Notes: generated from the sequence alone by a model not told the origin. A stretch of 64,000 bases of DNA from G963667425 sp963667425 [NCBI: bacterium] (GCA_963667425.1 OY763407.1:806001-870000); one strand, 5' to 3'. Positions 48,798 through 59,005 are shown, counted from the first letter of the stretch. Numbers and translations: made by a program.

Positions 48798-49598
48798 TTA
48801 GTTTAAACCAAACAGTTTCTGACCTGTTGAAACCTTGTCTCCAGGATTAACTTCAATATGTCCAATCAGTTCTGAAGGGATAGCAAGAACTATAGTTGAT
48901 CCCATTTCAAATCTTCCTGTTTCATCAAGCTGATTAAAAGTTTTATCAACTTTTACCGGTTTGTTCCATGTTATATTATCGGCAAACTCCATTTTAATGC
49001 TGCCAACAAAAGATGCGCCAACTGCTACATAATAAAAGGAATTTTCTTTGTAATTCATTTTAACTGAAACTCTTTCATTCACAACAAAAAGCTGGTCAAT
49101 ATGCCCAACTGAAAGCTTGTTGACAGGATAGAGAGATTTTCCGGTTCTTGTATACTTTTCAACATGAACATCAAGAGGAAAATGGTATCTGTGATAGTTT
49201 GCCGGACTCAGATAGATTGTCATCATTGTTATTCCTTTGGAATAATCGAGATGTTCACAGACAAGTTCATTAACCGAATAGTTTTTTCCCTTGACCTGAG
49301 TTGCACTGTCTTCAAAAATCTTTTCAATAACCGTAATAGTTCCATCACATGGAGAAAGAAAAGAAGTTTCATCCTTTTCAAAAGGAGAATCATTAATATC
49401 AAGCCTTCTTATAAAAAAATCGGAAAGTGAAGAATAATCATCTATTTCTCCTTCATATCTTTTCATGTCTATTTTATAATGAGAGGCATAAAATTTAATA
49501 ACAGATTTTACTATAAACGCCGGATGTTTAATTTTTGTTATATGTCCCCATAATCTGCTCAGACACGGAAAAGATATAAGAAATAAAAGGAATCTCAT
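48798..49598 (-). CDS. psd: Phosphatidylserine decarboxylase
   Basis: Start placed at 49598, with GGAGG nine to ten bases upstream; the earlier in-frame ATG at 49661 lacks one. The 266-residue proenzyme has an N-terminal membrane-associated segment, the family motif 'YHRYHFPLDVHVEKYTR', and the self-cleavage motif G-S-T in 'FEMGSTIVLAIP' (about residues 233-235), which yields the pyruvoyl prosthetic group. It makes phosphatidylethanolamine. Confidence 0.9.
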   Translation of the reverse strand: MRFLLFLISFPCLSRLWGHITKIKHPAFIVKSVIKFYASHYKIDMKRYEGEIDDYSSLSDFFIRRLDINDSPFEKDETSFLSPCDGTITVIEKIFEDSATQVKGKNYSVNELVCEHLDYSKGITMMTIYLSPANYHRYHFPLDVHVEKYTRTGKSLYPVNKLSVGHIDQLFVVNERVSVKMNYKENSFYYVAVGASFVGSIKMEFADNITWNKPVKVDKTFNQLDETGRFEMGSTIVLAIPSELIGHIEVNPGDKVSTGQKLFGLN

Positions 49599-49679
49599 CA
49601 GGGAAAAACCTCCAAAAGGATTAAAAACAAAGCAATAACACTGTTTAGAATAACATCTCAAGGTGGTTATGTCAAAAAA

Positions 49680-52600
49680 TTAACCTATAAGATTGACTCC
49701 TGTTTCAAAACCATTCTTTCTGCTTTCAATTGCGCCCTGAATAAGAAAATGGAGTCTATTTTGAAAATTTGCCACGCTTGTATCAGAATCAAGGTCGATA
49801 AAAAGCATATTAAGATCAGGCGCAATGTCTTTAAGTTTCTTTTCAATCCCTTTTGCAATTATCTGATTTGCTATACATCCGAAAGGCTGGAGGCATAGAA
49901 CATGGTTTATTTTATCTTCAACAAAAGAGAGAATTTCTCCGGCAATAAGCCACCCCTCACCGTATTGATGAACAAGAGATATAACTTTTGAAGCTTTATC
50001 GGCCATATTTCTTATCGGATGAAATTTTCTTGCGTATCTGAATGATGTTATTTTTTCATTGATTTTTGAAACTAATCTTCCCAATGATTTTTCAACAAAG
50101 ACAGAGAGCAGATTTGTAATAAAATTTCCATCTTTAAGAAGCTCTTTCTGGTTAACATCAAAATTGACAAATTCCTGCAGAAAAAAATCTGTAAGCTGAG
50201 GAATAACAACTTCGACATTGTTTTCCATAAGCCATTCTATAACATTATGGTTACCAAAATCGCTGTATTTAATATATATTTCCCCAACTATTCCAATTTG
50301 AGCTATATCTTTCAGAGATTTCTTATATTTAATGTTATTAAAAGATTCAACAGCTTTTTCAATAAGTCGAAGCATTTCTTTTTTACCGGAATTCGAAACT
50401 ATATTATTCCATTTTTCAAGATATTCCTCCATTAAAGATTCAACTTCCTCTCTGTTTTCAGCACGTGGAACAGCTGCATAATACATGGATGAAAGTGCAT
50501 CTATATAAAGAATTGTATTTAAACCCTTTCTTATAACTTCAAGTTTATTATATTTCAGTCCGGGCTGAGTGTTAAGCTTTTCGGCAGCAGTAATTGAAAC
50601 AACAGGAACATCATCATATCCGGCGGAAAGCATTGCTTTTTTTATCATACCAAGATAGTTACTTGCTCTGCACTGTCCTCCGGTTTGTGTTATGCCTATA
50701 GCAATTTCATTTGTATTGTATTCACCGGATTGCAAAGCTCTTATAATATCTCCTATAACAAGAATTGCCGGATAGCATATTTCATTATTTGCATATTTAA
50801 GACCAAGTTCAAGAGATTTACTATCAGGTTCAGGAAGAACTTTTATATTCATTCCTGCACTTCTGAAAACTGTTTCAACAAATCTGCTGTAAAAACGGCC
50901 AAAAAAAGGAACAAGGATAAGTCTTTTATTGTCCTTTTCAAGGAAAGCAGGGAGCGTTTTGTTATCTTCCTTTTTTTCCAGAGCTGTTCCTGCCATTTTA
51001 AAAGATTCAATCATAGTTCTTATTCTAAGTTTTGCAGAACCTGGGCTTGCTATTTCATCAATTCTTATAACTGTCAGATTTTTGCCTTTGGATTCAAGAA
51101 TATGTCTCATTTCATCTGTTGCGACAGCATCAGGACCACATCCAAAGGAATTTAACTGCATTACTTCAAGATCTTCTGCAGCAGCAAATTTTGCAGCAGC
51201 AACAAGCCTGTTTGGATAAGCCCACTGAGAAAGAATTCCGCTGTCTTTTACTGATTCAGGTCTCGGAACTGCATCACCGGAAATAAAATCTATACCAAAC
51301 GCTGAAAGCATCTCAGGAATTTTCTGATTTATTAAAGAATCAAGATGATAAGGTCTACCTGTTAAAATAACAACTGTTCTGTTTTCAGCTTTAGCTTTTT
51401 TTATTATCTCAGCCCCTTTTTCTCTCAGTTTTTCTTTAAATTCTTTCTGAGCATTCACAGCAAGAGCAAACGCTTTTTCTGCTTTTGATGATGAAACGCC
51501 TAAAGATTTAAGATATTTAAGGCAGGTTTTCTTTAAAAGCTTCATATCTTTAAAGGAAACAGAAGGAGAATCAAGTGGTATATTGTATTTTTCAGCAGAA
51601 TTAACAGAACTTTTTATAACTTCAGGATATCCGGTAACTATAGGACAGTTAAAGCTGTTTATTCCAAGTTTATCATCCTTTTCAAAGAGAACTTCAGGAT
51701 AAAATATTCTGTCAACACCTTTTTCCGCAAGATTTATAATATGTCCATGAACAACTTTTGCCGGAAAACAGATATTGTCAGACATAACTGTTCCCGCTCC
51801 TTTTTCATAAAGCTTCATAGTTGTAGGATCAGAAAGCTCAACGTTAATATCAGAATTTACCAGAAGAGTTACCCAGAATGGATAATCTTCATACATATTA
51901 AGAGCTCTCGGTATTCCGATTGTCATTGTTGCATTTTCAGATTTAAGCCTTCTGTTAAAAATAAGCTCTTTTTTAAATGCTGCAAAATCAAAACCTTTAT
52001 AATTGGAAGCACCGCCATCATTGCTGAAAACTTTTTCACATTTATTACCTGTAAAAAATATTTTACCGTCAGCACTGGTAAGACGACTTACCGTACAGAC
52101 ATTTTCACATCCGTTACAGTTGAAGTTTTTTCGTGTAATATTCTCAACTGTCTCAAGTATTTCAAAACCTTTAAAGACTGTATTATATTCAGTAAGTTTA
52201 TATTGCTCCAAAGCATAAAGCGCTGTTCCCCATGCACCCATGACACCTGAAAGATCCGGAACTATAGCTTTTTTACCTGTCAGTTTTTCAAAAGCACGAT
52301 GTACAGCAGGATTTTTAAAAGTTCCTCCCTGAAGTACTATTTTTTTACCTATTTTAGAAAAATCCCTTATCTTTAAAACTTTATAAAGGCAGTTTTTTAT
52401 AACAGAATATGCAAGACCGGCTGAAATCTCAGCAACTGAAGCACCCTCTCTTAATGCCTGTTTTACTTTTGAATTCATAAAAACAGTACATCTGGAACCA
52501 AGATCACACGGTTTTTCAGCATCAACAGCCATATTTGCAAAAGTTTCAGTATCATATCCAAGTGATGCCGCAAAAGTATGTATAAAACTACCACAACCTG

Positions 52601-53972
52601 AAGAACATGCCTCATTAAGTTCAATTCTCTGAATATTACCATTTTGAATAAACATTGCCTTCATATCCTGACCACCTATGTCAAGAACGAAATCAACATT
52701 TTTTTCCATAGTTTTGGCGGCTTTTAAGTGAGCAACCGTTTCAACAATTCCATAATCAAACGAAAAGAGAGCTTTTACAAGGTCTTCACCATAGCCAGTA
52801 ACAGCAGTTCCCGCTATTTCAACATTTACACCTGATTTTTTTATTTCATCATTAAAATAGGTAAGAGCCTTTTTTACAGCTTTTATATGATTTCCCTTGT
52901 TTGGTTCATAAAAATGCCTGAGGATTCCTCCATCACTGTCAAGCAGAACAGCTTTTGTTGTTGTTGAACCAGAATCGACTCCGATAAAACATTTTTTATC
53001 CCTAATAGATGTAAAATCAATTGTCTTTACCTTAAAATATCTTTCTGAAAGCCATTTTTGTTTTTCACTTTCATCTTTGAAAAGAGCCATCTCCCTTTTA
53101 TCCAAAACTTTTAGCTCTCCTTTTCCTGAAGTCAGAGTCTCAACAAGCTCTGAAAGAACAAAGAGTTTAGAGGATTCATTTATTGAAGCACCAAGAGAAG
53201 GTATAAGTTCAGGACGATCAGGAATTACAACATCTTCATCTGTGATATTCATTCTTTTTATAAATGCTTCCCTTAATGCAGGGATAAAAGCTAAAGGCCC
53301 ACCACAGAAAAGTATTTTTTTCTTTACATCAAAGCCTCTTGAAAGAGTGTTAAGCACCTGAATAGCAACTGCATGAAAAATACTTGCAGCCACATCCGCT
53401 TTGGAAATATCACGACTTAAAAGATTCTGTACATCCGTTTTAGCAAAAACACCACATCGGCTTGCTACCGGATAAATATTTTCATGTTTTTCGGCCAGAG
53501 AATTCATTTCCGAGACATCAATATCAAGAAGTTCTGCCATCTGATCAATAAAGGCACCTGTTCCACCGGCACAACTTCCATTCATTCTAATATCTGCCTG
53601 ATGCTTTTCATTGAAAAAAATCATTTTAGAATCTTCGCCGCCCATATCGACAAGAGTGTAGACATCTTTAAAGAATTTTCTGGAAGCTTCAGCAGATGCT
53701 ACAACTTCCTGAACAAAGGGTATTCCTGATATTTCAGAAATACCAAGTCCTGCCGAACCTGTTATACTTACTAATATAGAACTACTTTCAACCTTCTCAT
53801 CCACCTCTTTTAAGAGTCCTATAAGGGTTCCACGAATATCTGCATTATGTCTTTTATAAGCTGTATAAATTATATTATTATTGTTATCAATAACAACAGC
53901 TTTTGCTGTGGTTGAACCTACATCCAATCCCATTTTAAAAAAAATGTTTGCAGGCATCTTTTTTTCCTCCAA
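49680..53972 (-). CDS. Giant 2-hydroxyacyl-CoA-dehydratase activase-type fusion
   Basis: A 1430-residue protein fusing several modules: two BadF/BadG/BcrA/BcrD-type ATPase domains ('MGLDVGSTTAKAVVID' at about residue 13 and 'IGVDSGSTTTKAVLLD' at about 328, each with a Cys-Gly loop: 'SCAGGTGAF', 'ACSSGCGSF'), a Cys-rich linker ('NCNGCENVCTVS'), a DUF2229-type domain from about 682 ('GIPRALNMYEDYPFW'), and a C-terminal HgdB-like cluster-binding region ('GQCRASNYLG', about 1094). Such fusions use ATP to power low-potential electron transfer to a dehydratase or reductase. The partner substrate is unknown and no dehydratase is nearby. Confidence 0.85.
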   Translation of the reverse strand: MEEKKMPANIFFKMGLDVGSTTAKAVVIDNNNNIIYTAYKRHNADIRGTLIGLLKEVDEKVESSSILVSITGSAGLGISEISGIPFVQEVVASAEASRKFFKDVYTLVDMGGEDSKMIFFNEKHQADIRMNGSCAGGTGAFIDQMAELLDIDVSEMNSLAEKHENIYPVASRCGVFAKTDVQNLLSRDISKADVAASIFHAVAIQVLNTLSRGFDVKKKILFCGGPLAFIPALREAFIKRMNITDEDVVIPDRPELIPSLGASINESSKLFVLSELVETLTSGKGELKVLDKREMALFKDESEKQKWLSERYFKVKTIDFTSIRDKKCFIGVDSGSTTTKAVLLDSDGGILRHFYEPNKGNHIKAVKKALTYFNDEIKKSGVNVEIAGTAVTGYGEDLVKALFSFDYGIVETVAHLKAAKTMEKNVDFVLDIGGQDMKAMFIQNGNIQRIELNEACSSGCGSFIHTFAASLGYDTETFANMAVDAEKPCDLGSRCTVFMNSKVKQALREGASVAEISAGLAYSVIKNCLYKVLKIRDFSKIGKKIVLQGGTFKNPAVHRAFEKLTGKKAIVPDLSGVMGAWGTALYALEQYKLTEYNTVFKGFEILETVENITRKNFNCNGCENVCTVSRLTSADGKIFFTGNKCEKVFSNDGGASNYKGFDFAAFKKELIFNRRLKSENATMTIGIPRALNMYEDYPFWVTLLVNSDINVELSDPTTMKLYEKGAGTVMSDNICFPAKVVHGHIINLAEKGVDRIFYPEVLFEKDDKLGINSFNCPIVTGYPEVIKSSVNSAEKYNIPLDSPSVSFKDMKLLKKTCLKYLKSLGVSSSKAEKAFALAVNAQKEFKEKLREKGAEIIKKAKAENRTVVILTGRPYHLDSLINQKIPEMLSAFGIDFISGDAVPRPESVKDSGILSQWAYPNRLVAAAKFAAAEDLEVMQLNSFGCGPDAVATDEMRHILESKGKNLTVIRIDEIASPGSAKLRIRTMIESFKMAGTALEKKEDNKTLPAFLEKDNKRLILVPFFGRFYSRFVETVFRSAGMNIKVLPEPDSKSLELGLKYANNEICYPAILVIGDIIRALQSGEYNTNEIAIGITQTGGQCRASNYLGMIKKAMLSAGYDDVPVVSITAAEKLNTQPGLKYNKLEVIRKGLNTILYIDALSSMYYAAVPRAENREEVESLMEEYLEKWNNIVSNSGKKEMLRLIEKAVESFNNIKYKKSLKDIAQIGIVGEIYIKYSDFGNHNVIEWLMENNVEVVIPQLTDFFLQEFVNFDVNQKELLKDGNFITNLLSVFVEKSLGRLVSKINEKITSFRYARKFHPIRNMADKASKVISLVHQYGEGWLIAGEILSFVEDKINHVLCLQPFGCIANQIIAKGIEKKLKDIAPDLNMLFIDLDSDTSVANFQNRLHFLIQGAIESRKNGFETGVNLIG

Positions 53973-54091
53973 AATAAAAAACTACGAAAGACAATAGCTA
54001 TTAAAGCAGTTCTGTCATACAGTTGAGTCTACTTGTTCGAAAAAAAAAATACAGTTTTCTAAAAAATGCGTAAGAAAAGATTAATTATTAT

Positions 54092-54119
54092 TTGACATAA
54101 CTCTACTAAAAACTATAAC
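54092..54119 (+). promoter_or_regulatory. Sigma-70-type promoter before the zinc-ribbon/TPR gene
   Basis: TTGACA (54092-54097), a 16-base spacer and TATAAC (54114-54119) lie 27 bases before the chosen start at 54147. The gap between the divergent genes is 174 bases and otherwise shows nothing. Confidence 0.6.
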
Positions 54120-54146
54120 TTATACTGTAATTTATTGGAGACAGTT

Positions 54147-55400
54147 ATGATAAATAATGCAGTTTTATGCCCTTCTTGTGGCAAAAAATATAAAAGACCT
54201 GAAAAAGCGGATAAAGAATCAGTAAATGTAAAATGTAAACAGTGCGGGAATGTCTTTGTAATAGAGCCACCGTCACACAAATCAGAAGAACATCAGAGTC
54301 AATTTAATGACTGGCTGATCAGAAAATCTAACGGTAATATAGTTAGAGCAAAAAACCATACTGAAATTCAGCTCCTTATTGTAAAAAAAGAAGTCGTTGA
54401 GACTGATGAAATCTCCCAAACAGGTTCTGACTGGAGTAAATTATCAGACATTGATATTTTAAAACCTTTTTTTGAAGCACTTAAAGAGAGTGAAAAAACA
54501 GAAAAACTTCATGAAGCCGAAGAACATCTGAAAATTGAAGATTCTCCCGTAATAATTCCTTCAATTAGAGAAGAAAATGAAAAGAAAGAAGAAATTGAAG
54601 ATATTAAGCAGCCTGAACATCCTTCAAACGAGCCAGAAAAACCTGTTGTAGAAATTTCAAAAATAAAACCTGAAAAACCAGCTGAAACTGTTCAGGAAGA
54701 AAAAAAAGAAGAATCTATATATAATAAAGAAGAAAAAACAGCAAAAAAACAGCAGAAAAAATCAAAATCTTCATCTGACGATGATTTTGACTCACTTTTT
54801 ATGAATGATGATGAAGTTCTTGAAAAAGAGAAAAGAAGTAAGATTCCACTCATATTTATAATAATTCTGATTATTGCCGGTGCGGCTGGTGCGGCTTATT
54901 ATTTTCTTGTTTATTCAAAAAACAACACTTCAACAATTGAAAATAAAATAGTAGAAGAAACGGTATCACCTGAAACTCCTGAAAATATTGAATCTGAGCC
55001 ACAAGTTGAAACAAATGAAGAACCTGAAAAAGCTGCTATCGAAACTAAAGTTGAAACTAAAAAAGAAATAGTAAAGGAATCTGCACAGGCAGAAACTGTT
55101 AAAAAACAAAATAAAGATGAAAAGCCTGTTGCAAAAAAAACTGAAACATCAAAATGGAAAAGTAATATAACTCTTGGCTGGAACGCACTTGATAAAAGTA
55201 ATTTTAAAGCCGCATTATCATATTTTAACAGTGCGATTAAGGAAAATCCTTCAGCAGCGGATGCCTACTTCGGACTTGGAGAGACATATAATGCCATGGG
55301 AAACCGAACACAAGCAAAACTGAACTACAAAAAATTTCTTACTTTTAATCCAAAAGAGCAGGATAGGAAGGAAGTTGAGAATATCCTCAAAAATCTTTAA
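54147..55400 (+). CDS. Zinc-ribbon / GYF-like / TPR membrane protein
   Basis: ATG at 54147 with GGAG six bases upstream; a TTG at 54135 is less likely. Layout: zinc ribbon of MJ0042 type ('CPSCGKKYKR', 'CKQCGNVF'), a GYF-like domain ('WLIRKSNGNIVRAKNHTEIQ', 'SQTGSDWSKLSDI') as seen in myxobacterial proteins, a long acidic/basic disordered part, a membrane helix ('IPLIFIIILIIAGAAGAAYY') at about residue 235, another disordered segment and C-terminal TPRs ('AADAYFGLGETYNAMGNRTQ'). Probably an inner-membrane regulatory or assembly scaffold. It overlaps the next gene by 26 bases. Confidence 0.75.
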   Translation: MINNAVLCPSCGKKYKRPEKADKESVNVKCKQCGNVFVIEPPSHKSEEHQSQFNDWLIRKSNGNIVRAKNHTEIQLLIVKKEVVETDEISQTGSDWSKLSDIDILKPFFEALKESEKTEKLHEAEEHLKIEDSPVIIPSIREENEKKEEIEDIKQPEHPSNEPEKPVVEISKIKPEKPAETVQEEKKEESIYNKEEKTAKKQQKKSKSSSDDDFDSLFMNDDEVLEKEKRSKIPLIFIIILIIAGAAGAAYYFLVYSKNNTSTIENKIVEETVSPETPENIESEPQVETNEEPEKAAIETKVETKKEIVKESAQAETVKKQNKDEKPVAKKTETSKWKSNITLGWNALDKSNFKAALSYFNSAIKENPSAADAYFGLGETYNAMGNRTQAKLNYKKFLTFNPKEQDRKEVENILKNL

Positions 55401-56139
55401 CATATTATTTTTTCTTACATTTCTAATTTTTACCTTTTCGTGTGAGAGAAACAGTAATAAAGAATCAGAAATTTGTGTTGCCGATAATGAATGTAGTCAG
55501 GAGAAAATTTGCAGAAAAGGAGCCTGTATTATTCCTCTGTGCGAAAAAGATTCTAACTGTAAAGATGAAAATATATGTGATAATGGAGTGTGTGTAACAC
55601 CTTTCTGTAAAAAAGATAATGATTGCAACACCCCACTCACATGTCAGAACGGAAGATGCAGAGGCTCCAGATTTACATGTTTTGACAAAGTATGCAGTGA
55701 AAATGAGATATGTGCATCTGACAACAGATGTTATAGTGAAAAAGAAAATATTCCATGTAATGATTCTTTTGATTGTCCTTTCGGAATTTGTGAAAAAAAT
55801 CTATGTATTGAAAAAATTTGCAGCAATTCCAGCGAATGTCCGCTCTATTCTTTTTGCAGTAAAAATGAATGCAAATTCATAGAATGTGCATTCAGCTGTA
55901 AAAATGATTATATTTGCAGTGAATTTCAATGCTATTACCGTGAAAGCTGCCTGCATTATTCGGAGTGTCCTGAAACAAATCTCTGCTACAAAGGCACATG
56001 TGATACTGTCTGCTCACATAATGAAGATTGCCCATATCCTTCAATATGTGAAAATGGCTTATGTAAAATTCTTACATGCATTTCCACGGAAGACTGCACA
56101 AATTCAAAGTGTATAAATCACATATGTATTTCCAATTAA
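55375..56139 (+). CDS. Cys-rich repeat lipoprotein
   Basis: TTG start at 55375, preceded by GGAAGG and overlapping the upstream gene. A signal peptide ends in the lipobox 'FTFSC'. The mature 230 residues contain about 30 cysteines in EGF/Dickkopf-like units ('CSQEKICRKGACI', 'CDNGVCVTPFCKKDNDC'). Such modules occur on many myxobacterial surface lipoproteins. Role unknown; a surface-exposed binding function is likely. Confidence 0.75.
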   Translation: MRISSKIFNILFFLTFLIFTFSCERNSNKESEICVADNECSQEKICRKGACIIPLCEKDSNCKDENICDNGVCVTPFCKKDNDCNTPLTCQNGRCRGSRFTCFDKVCSENEICASDNRCYSEKENIPCNDSFDCPFGICEKNLCIEKICSNSSECPLYSFCSKNECKFIECAFSCKNDYICSEFQCYYRESCLHYSECPETNLCYKGTCDTVCSHNEDCPYPSICENGLCKILTCISTEDCTNSKCINHICISN

Positions 56140-56262
56140 TAAAAACTGGAATATTAAGAAATGGTTAATTATTCAATTTTTATTGAATAGCCTATTGAAT
56201 TAGTCAAATATAGTAATAAAATAAATTTCGGATAATTGAAAACAGATTAAGGAGTTGTGGTC

Positions 56263-56730
56263 ATGAATAGAACAAATTTACTTGAAATAGGAGCAGTTGC
56301 ACCTGACTTTACAGCAAATGATCAAAATGGAAAAGAGATTAAACTCTCCGATTTAAAAGGCAAGAAAGTTCTTCTATCTTTTCATCCTCTTGCATGGACA
56401 CCTGTCTGCGATATTCAAATGAGATCTCTTGAACTGAAATATGATATTTTTGAAAAAATGAATGTTGTACCTATTGGAATTTCCATTGATTCCCAGTATA
56501 CAAAAAGTGCGTGGGCAAAATCAATGGGTATTACAAAAACATCACTTATAGCCGATTTCTGGCCTCATGGAGAAATTGCAAAAAAATATGACCTTTTTAT
56601 AGAAAAACTTGGATTTTCCGGAAGAGCAAACATTCTTATTGATGAAAAAGGACTTATAGAGCTTATAAAAATTTATGATATTCCAGAAATTCCTAATATT
56701 GAAGAAATAATAAAATTTATAGGCAATTAA
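56263..56730 (+). CDS. Peroxiredoxin (AhpC/TSA family)
   Basis: ATG at 56263, with GGAG eight bases upstream. The 155-residue protein has the thioredoxin-fold peroxiredoxin motif P-x-x-x-T-x-x-C as 'PLAWTPVC', with the peroxidatic Cys at about residue 51. No second resolving Cys is seen nearby, suggesting a 1-Cys or atypical mechanism. It would reduce peroxides, consistent with an anaerobe's oxygen defence. Confidence 0.85.
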   Translation: MNRTNLLEIGAVAPDFTANDQNGKEIKLSDLKGKKVLLSFHPLAWTPVCDIQMRSLELKYDIFEKMNVVPIGISIDSQYTKSAWAKSMGITKTSLIADFWPHGEIAKKYDLFIEKLGFSGRANILIDEKGLIELIKIYDIPEIPNIEEIIKFIGN

Positions 56731-56791
56731 TTTTTTATTATCGTAAGTATTTAAAATCATAAAGCAGATACACTATTCATTAAAATGATTT

Positions 56792-56819
56792 TTGCATTGT
56801 ATCATAAAAATAGTATAAT
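56792..56819 (+). promoter_or_regulatory. Promoter before the repeat/vWA lipoprotein gene
   Basis: TTGCAT (56792-56797), 16 bases, TATAAT (56814-56819), 45 bases before the ATG at 56864. Ribosome site GAGG lies just before that ATG. Confidence 0.6.
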
Positions 56820-56863
56820 GGCGTTTGGCAAAATGTGTTGTTAACCAAAGAAATGAGGTCCAA

Positions 56864-59002
56864 ATGAAAAATATATCTATTTTTCTTATTTCTATCCTTT
56901 TAATCTTTCTTGTCTCTTGTGCAGACGATGAAAAAAGAGAATGTGAAAAAAACGAAGACTGCGCTGAAGGTCTTGAGTGTAATATTGATGAAGGAATATG
57001 TGTAACACCGCTCGATAGTGACATTTTTAATTCTACAGATACCGAAAACGATTCAGACAATATAGGAACTGATGCAGAAACACCTGATAATGATGAAATA
57101 TCTCATGATTCTAATGATTCTGAGCCGGATGAAGATATAGAAGATCTGGACGAAGATATTGATGAACCTGAAGTTTTTGATCCAAATGCTGACACGGATG
57201 GTGATGGAATTCCAAACGGTGTTGAAGGCGAAACCGTAGATACGGATGGTGATGGTAAACCTGATTATTTGGATCTTGATTCTGATAATGATGGAATTTC
57301 TGATAAACTTGAGGCCGGAAACAATTCCTCATCACCTGTAGATTCTGATAATGATGGAAAAGCAGACTATGTTGATAATGATTCTGATGGTGATGGAATT
57401 CCAGACAAAGTGGAAGGAAACGGAGACCCGGATGAAGATGGAAAACCTTCATATATAGATACCGATTCCGACAATGATGGACTCTCAGATACCGAAGAGG
57501 CAGGAAATGACCCAACAAATCCTTTAAATAGCGATAATGATTCGAAACCTGATTATATTGATACTGATTCAGATAATGATGGTATTGCTGACAGTGATGA
57601 GTCTTCATATTCAACAAGCCCTGTTAAAGAAGATACCGATGGTGATGGTTTTTCAGATTTAGCTGAAATAACCTATGGCTCAGATCCAACAGATCCGACT
57701 TCTGTTATACCTGATGATGTATATTATGTTGTTCTTCCTTATGGAGACCCGGATGCTGAACTTAGAACACTTGATTTCAGTACAGATATACAGAAAGCTG
57801 ACATAATAATTTCTATAGATCTTTCAGGCTCAATGTCATCAAAAATAGAAAATCTGAAAAATGATATTTCAAGTGTTATTATAAATGGTGTAAATAATAA
57901 AATTTCTGATGCTGCTTTCGGACTTTCGACATTTGCATCATGGAGAGATCTTCCTTATGCATTAAATCAGCCTATAACAAAAAATGTTACTGATGTTGAA
58001 ACAGCTGTTGATAATTTAAATTACCCAAAAGGCGGATGGTACGAACCGGTTGAAGAAACACTTTATCAGCTTGCTTCAGGTGCAGGGCTATCCGGCGTAA
58101 CTGTAACAGTTGATGAGCAGATGTATAAGAAAAACACTTCCGGAATTTATGAAGAATACAGTGCATCATGGCCATATTATTCAAATAATGGTGGTGCAGC
58201 AAACAGAGATATTGAAATTTCAGCAGCAGATTGCAATAGTGAACTTGGAAATATCGGTGGAGCCTGTTTTAGAGAAGATGCACTTCCAATCTTTGTTCTA
58301 ATTGCCGATGAACCAATTTCAGGGCATGATATGGAAAAAGAATATTTTCTTTCAACATCAAATGGAGTGACAAATCTTTATTCAATGGATGGAAGATGGG
58401 TAACAGGTGAAGGACACACACTTGACAATGCAATAAATGCAATGAACAACATAAATGCTAAATTTCTTGGAATCTATTCAGATGACACTTCTATAGTTGA
58501 TTCTCAGGGAAACAGCATTACTCAAAATCCTATTGAAGATTTTACATATATTTCAGAAGCAACAGGCTCAGTTGACGACAGTAACGAACCATTTATTTAT
58601 GAAGTTGCAACAGATGGAACAGGTATGTCAAACAACATCGTTTCAGGAATTGAAGATCTTGTAAATTCAATAAGACTTGATGTTACTACAAGAACTTCTT
58701 CAATAACAAACACGCAAAATATAGACACTACTCAGTTTATAAAAGCTTTAAAACCATTTAATTCAGACCCTTCAAATGGTTATCAGTCAAAAGATAACAG
58801 TACATTTTTTGGAGTTCATCCAAGCACAACAGTTACTTTTGAAATATCTTTTCAAAATACGACATATGCTCCTCAAACAGAAAGTGCCGAAGTTTTTAAA
58901 GCAAAAATTGATGTAATGGGCGAAGGAACGCTGCTTGACTCAAGAGATGTTTTTATAATTATTCCAGGCTCACGTTCAAGTATTATAGAGGATGGTAACT
59001 AG
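56864..59002 (+). CDS. Ca-binding-repeat and vWA-domain lipoprotein
   Basis: ATG at 56864 with GAGG upstream; an earlier frame start at 56825 has no signal sequence. Signal peptide with lipobox 'FLVSC', a short Cys-rich motif ('CEKNEDCAEGLECNIDEGIC'), an acidic linker, thrombospondin type 3-like Ca-binding repeats ('DTDGDGIPNGVEG', 'DSDNDGISDKLEAG' and so on, roughly residues 95-275), and a von Willebrand A domain with MIDAS motif 'DLSGSMSS' at about residue 316. A surface adhesin or assembly protein is likely. Confidence 0.85.
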   Translation: MKNISIFLISILLIFLVSCADDEKRECEKNEDCAEGLECNIDEGICVTPLDSDIFNSTDTENDSDNIGTDAETPDNDEISHDSNDSEPDEDIEDLDEDIDEPEVFDPNADTDGDGIPNGVEGETVDTDGDGKPDYLDLDSDNDGISDKLEAGNNSSSPVDSDNDGKADYVDNDSDGDGIPDKVEGNGDPDEDGKPSYIDTDSDNDGLSDTEEAGNDPTNPLNSDNDSKPDYIDTDSDNDGIADSDESSYSTSPVKEDTDGDGFSDLAEITYGSDPTDPTSVIPDDVYYVVLPYGDPDAELRTLDFSTDIQKADIIISIDLSGSMSSKIENLKNDISSVIINGVNNKISDAAFGLSTFASWRDLPYALNQPITKNVTDVETAVDNLNYPKGGWYEPVEETLYQLASGAGLSGVTVTVDEQMYKKNTSGIYEEYSASWPYYSNNGGAANRDIEISAADCNSELGNIGGACFREDALPIFVLIADEPISGHDMEKEYFLSTSNGVTNLYSMDGRWVTGEGHTLDNAINAMNNINAKFLGIYSDDTSIVDSQGNSITQNPIEDFTYISEATGSVDDSNEPFIYEVATDGTGMSNNIVSGIEDLVNSIRLDVTTRTSSITNTQNIDTTQFIKALKPFNSDPSNGYQSKDNSTFFGVHPSTTVTFEISFQNTTYAPQTESAEVFKAKIDVMGEGTLLDSRDVFIIIPGSRSSIIEDGN

Positions 59003-59005
59003 TAT

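Noticed and set aside
50685-52250. Several plus-strand frames within the 1430-residue fusion gene
   Set aside because: They are antisense shadows with Phe/Ser/Lys-rich, low-complexity translations and no ribosome sites.
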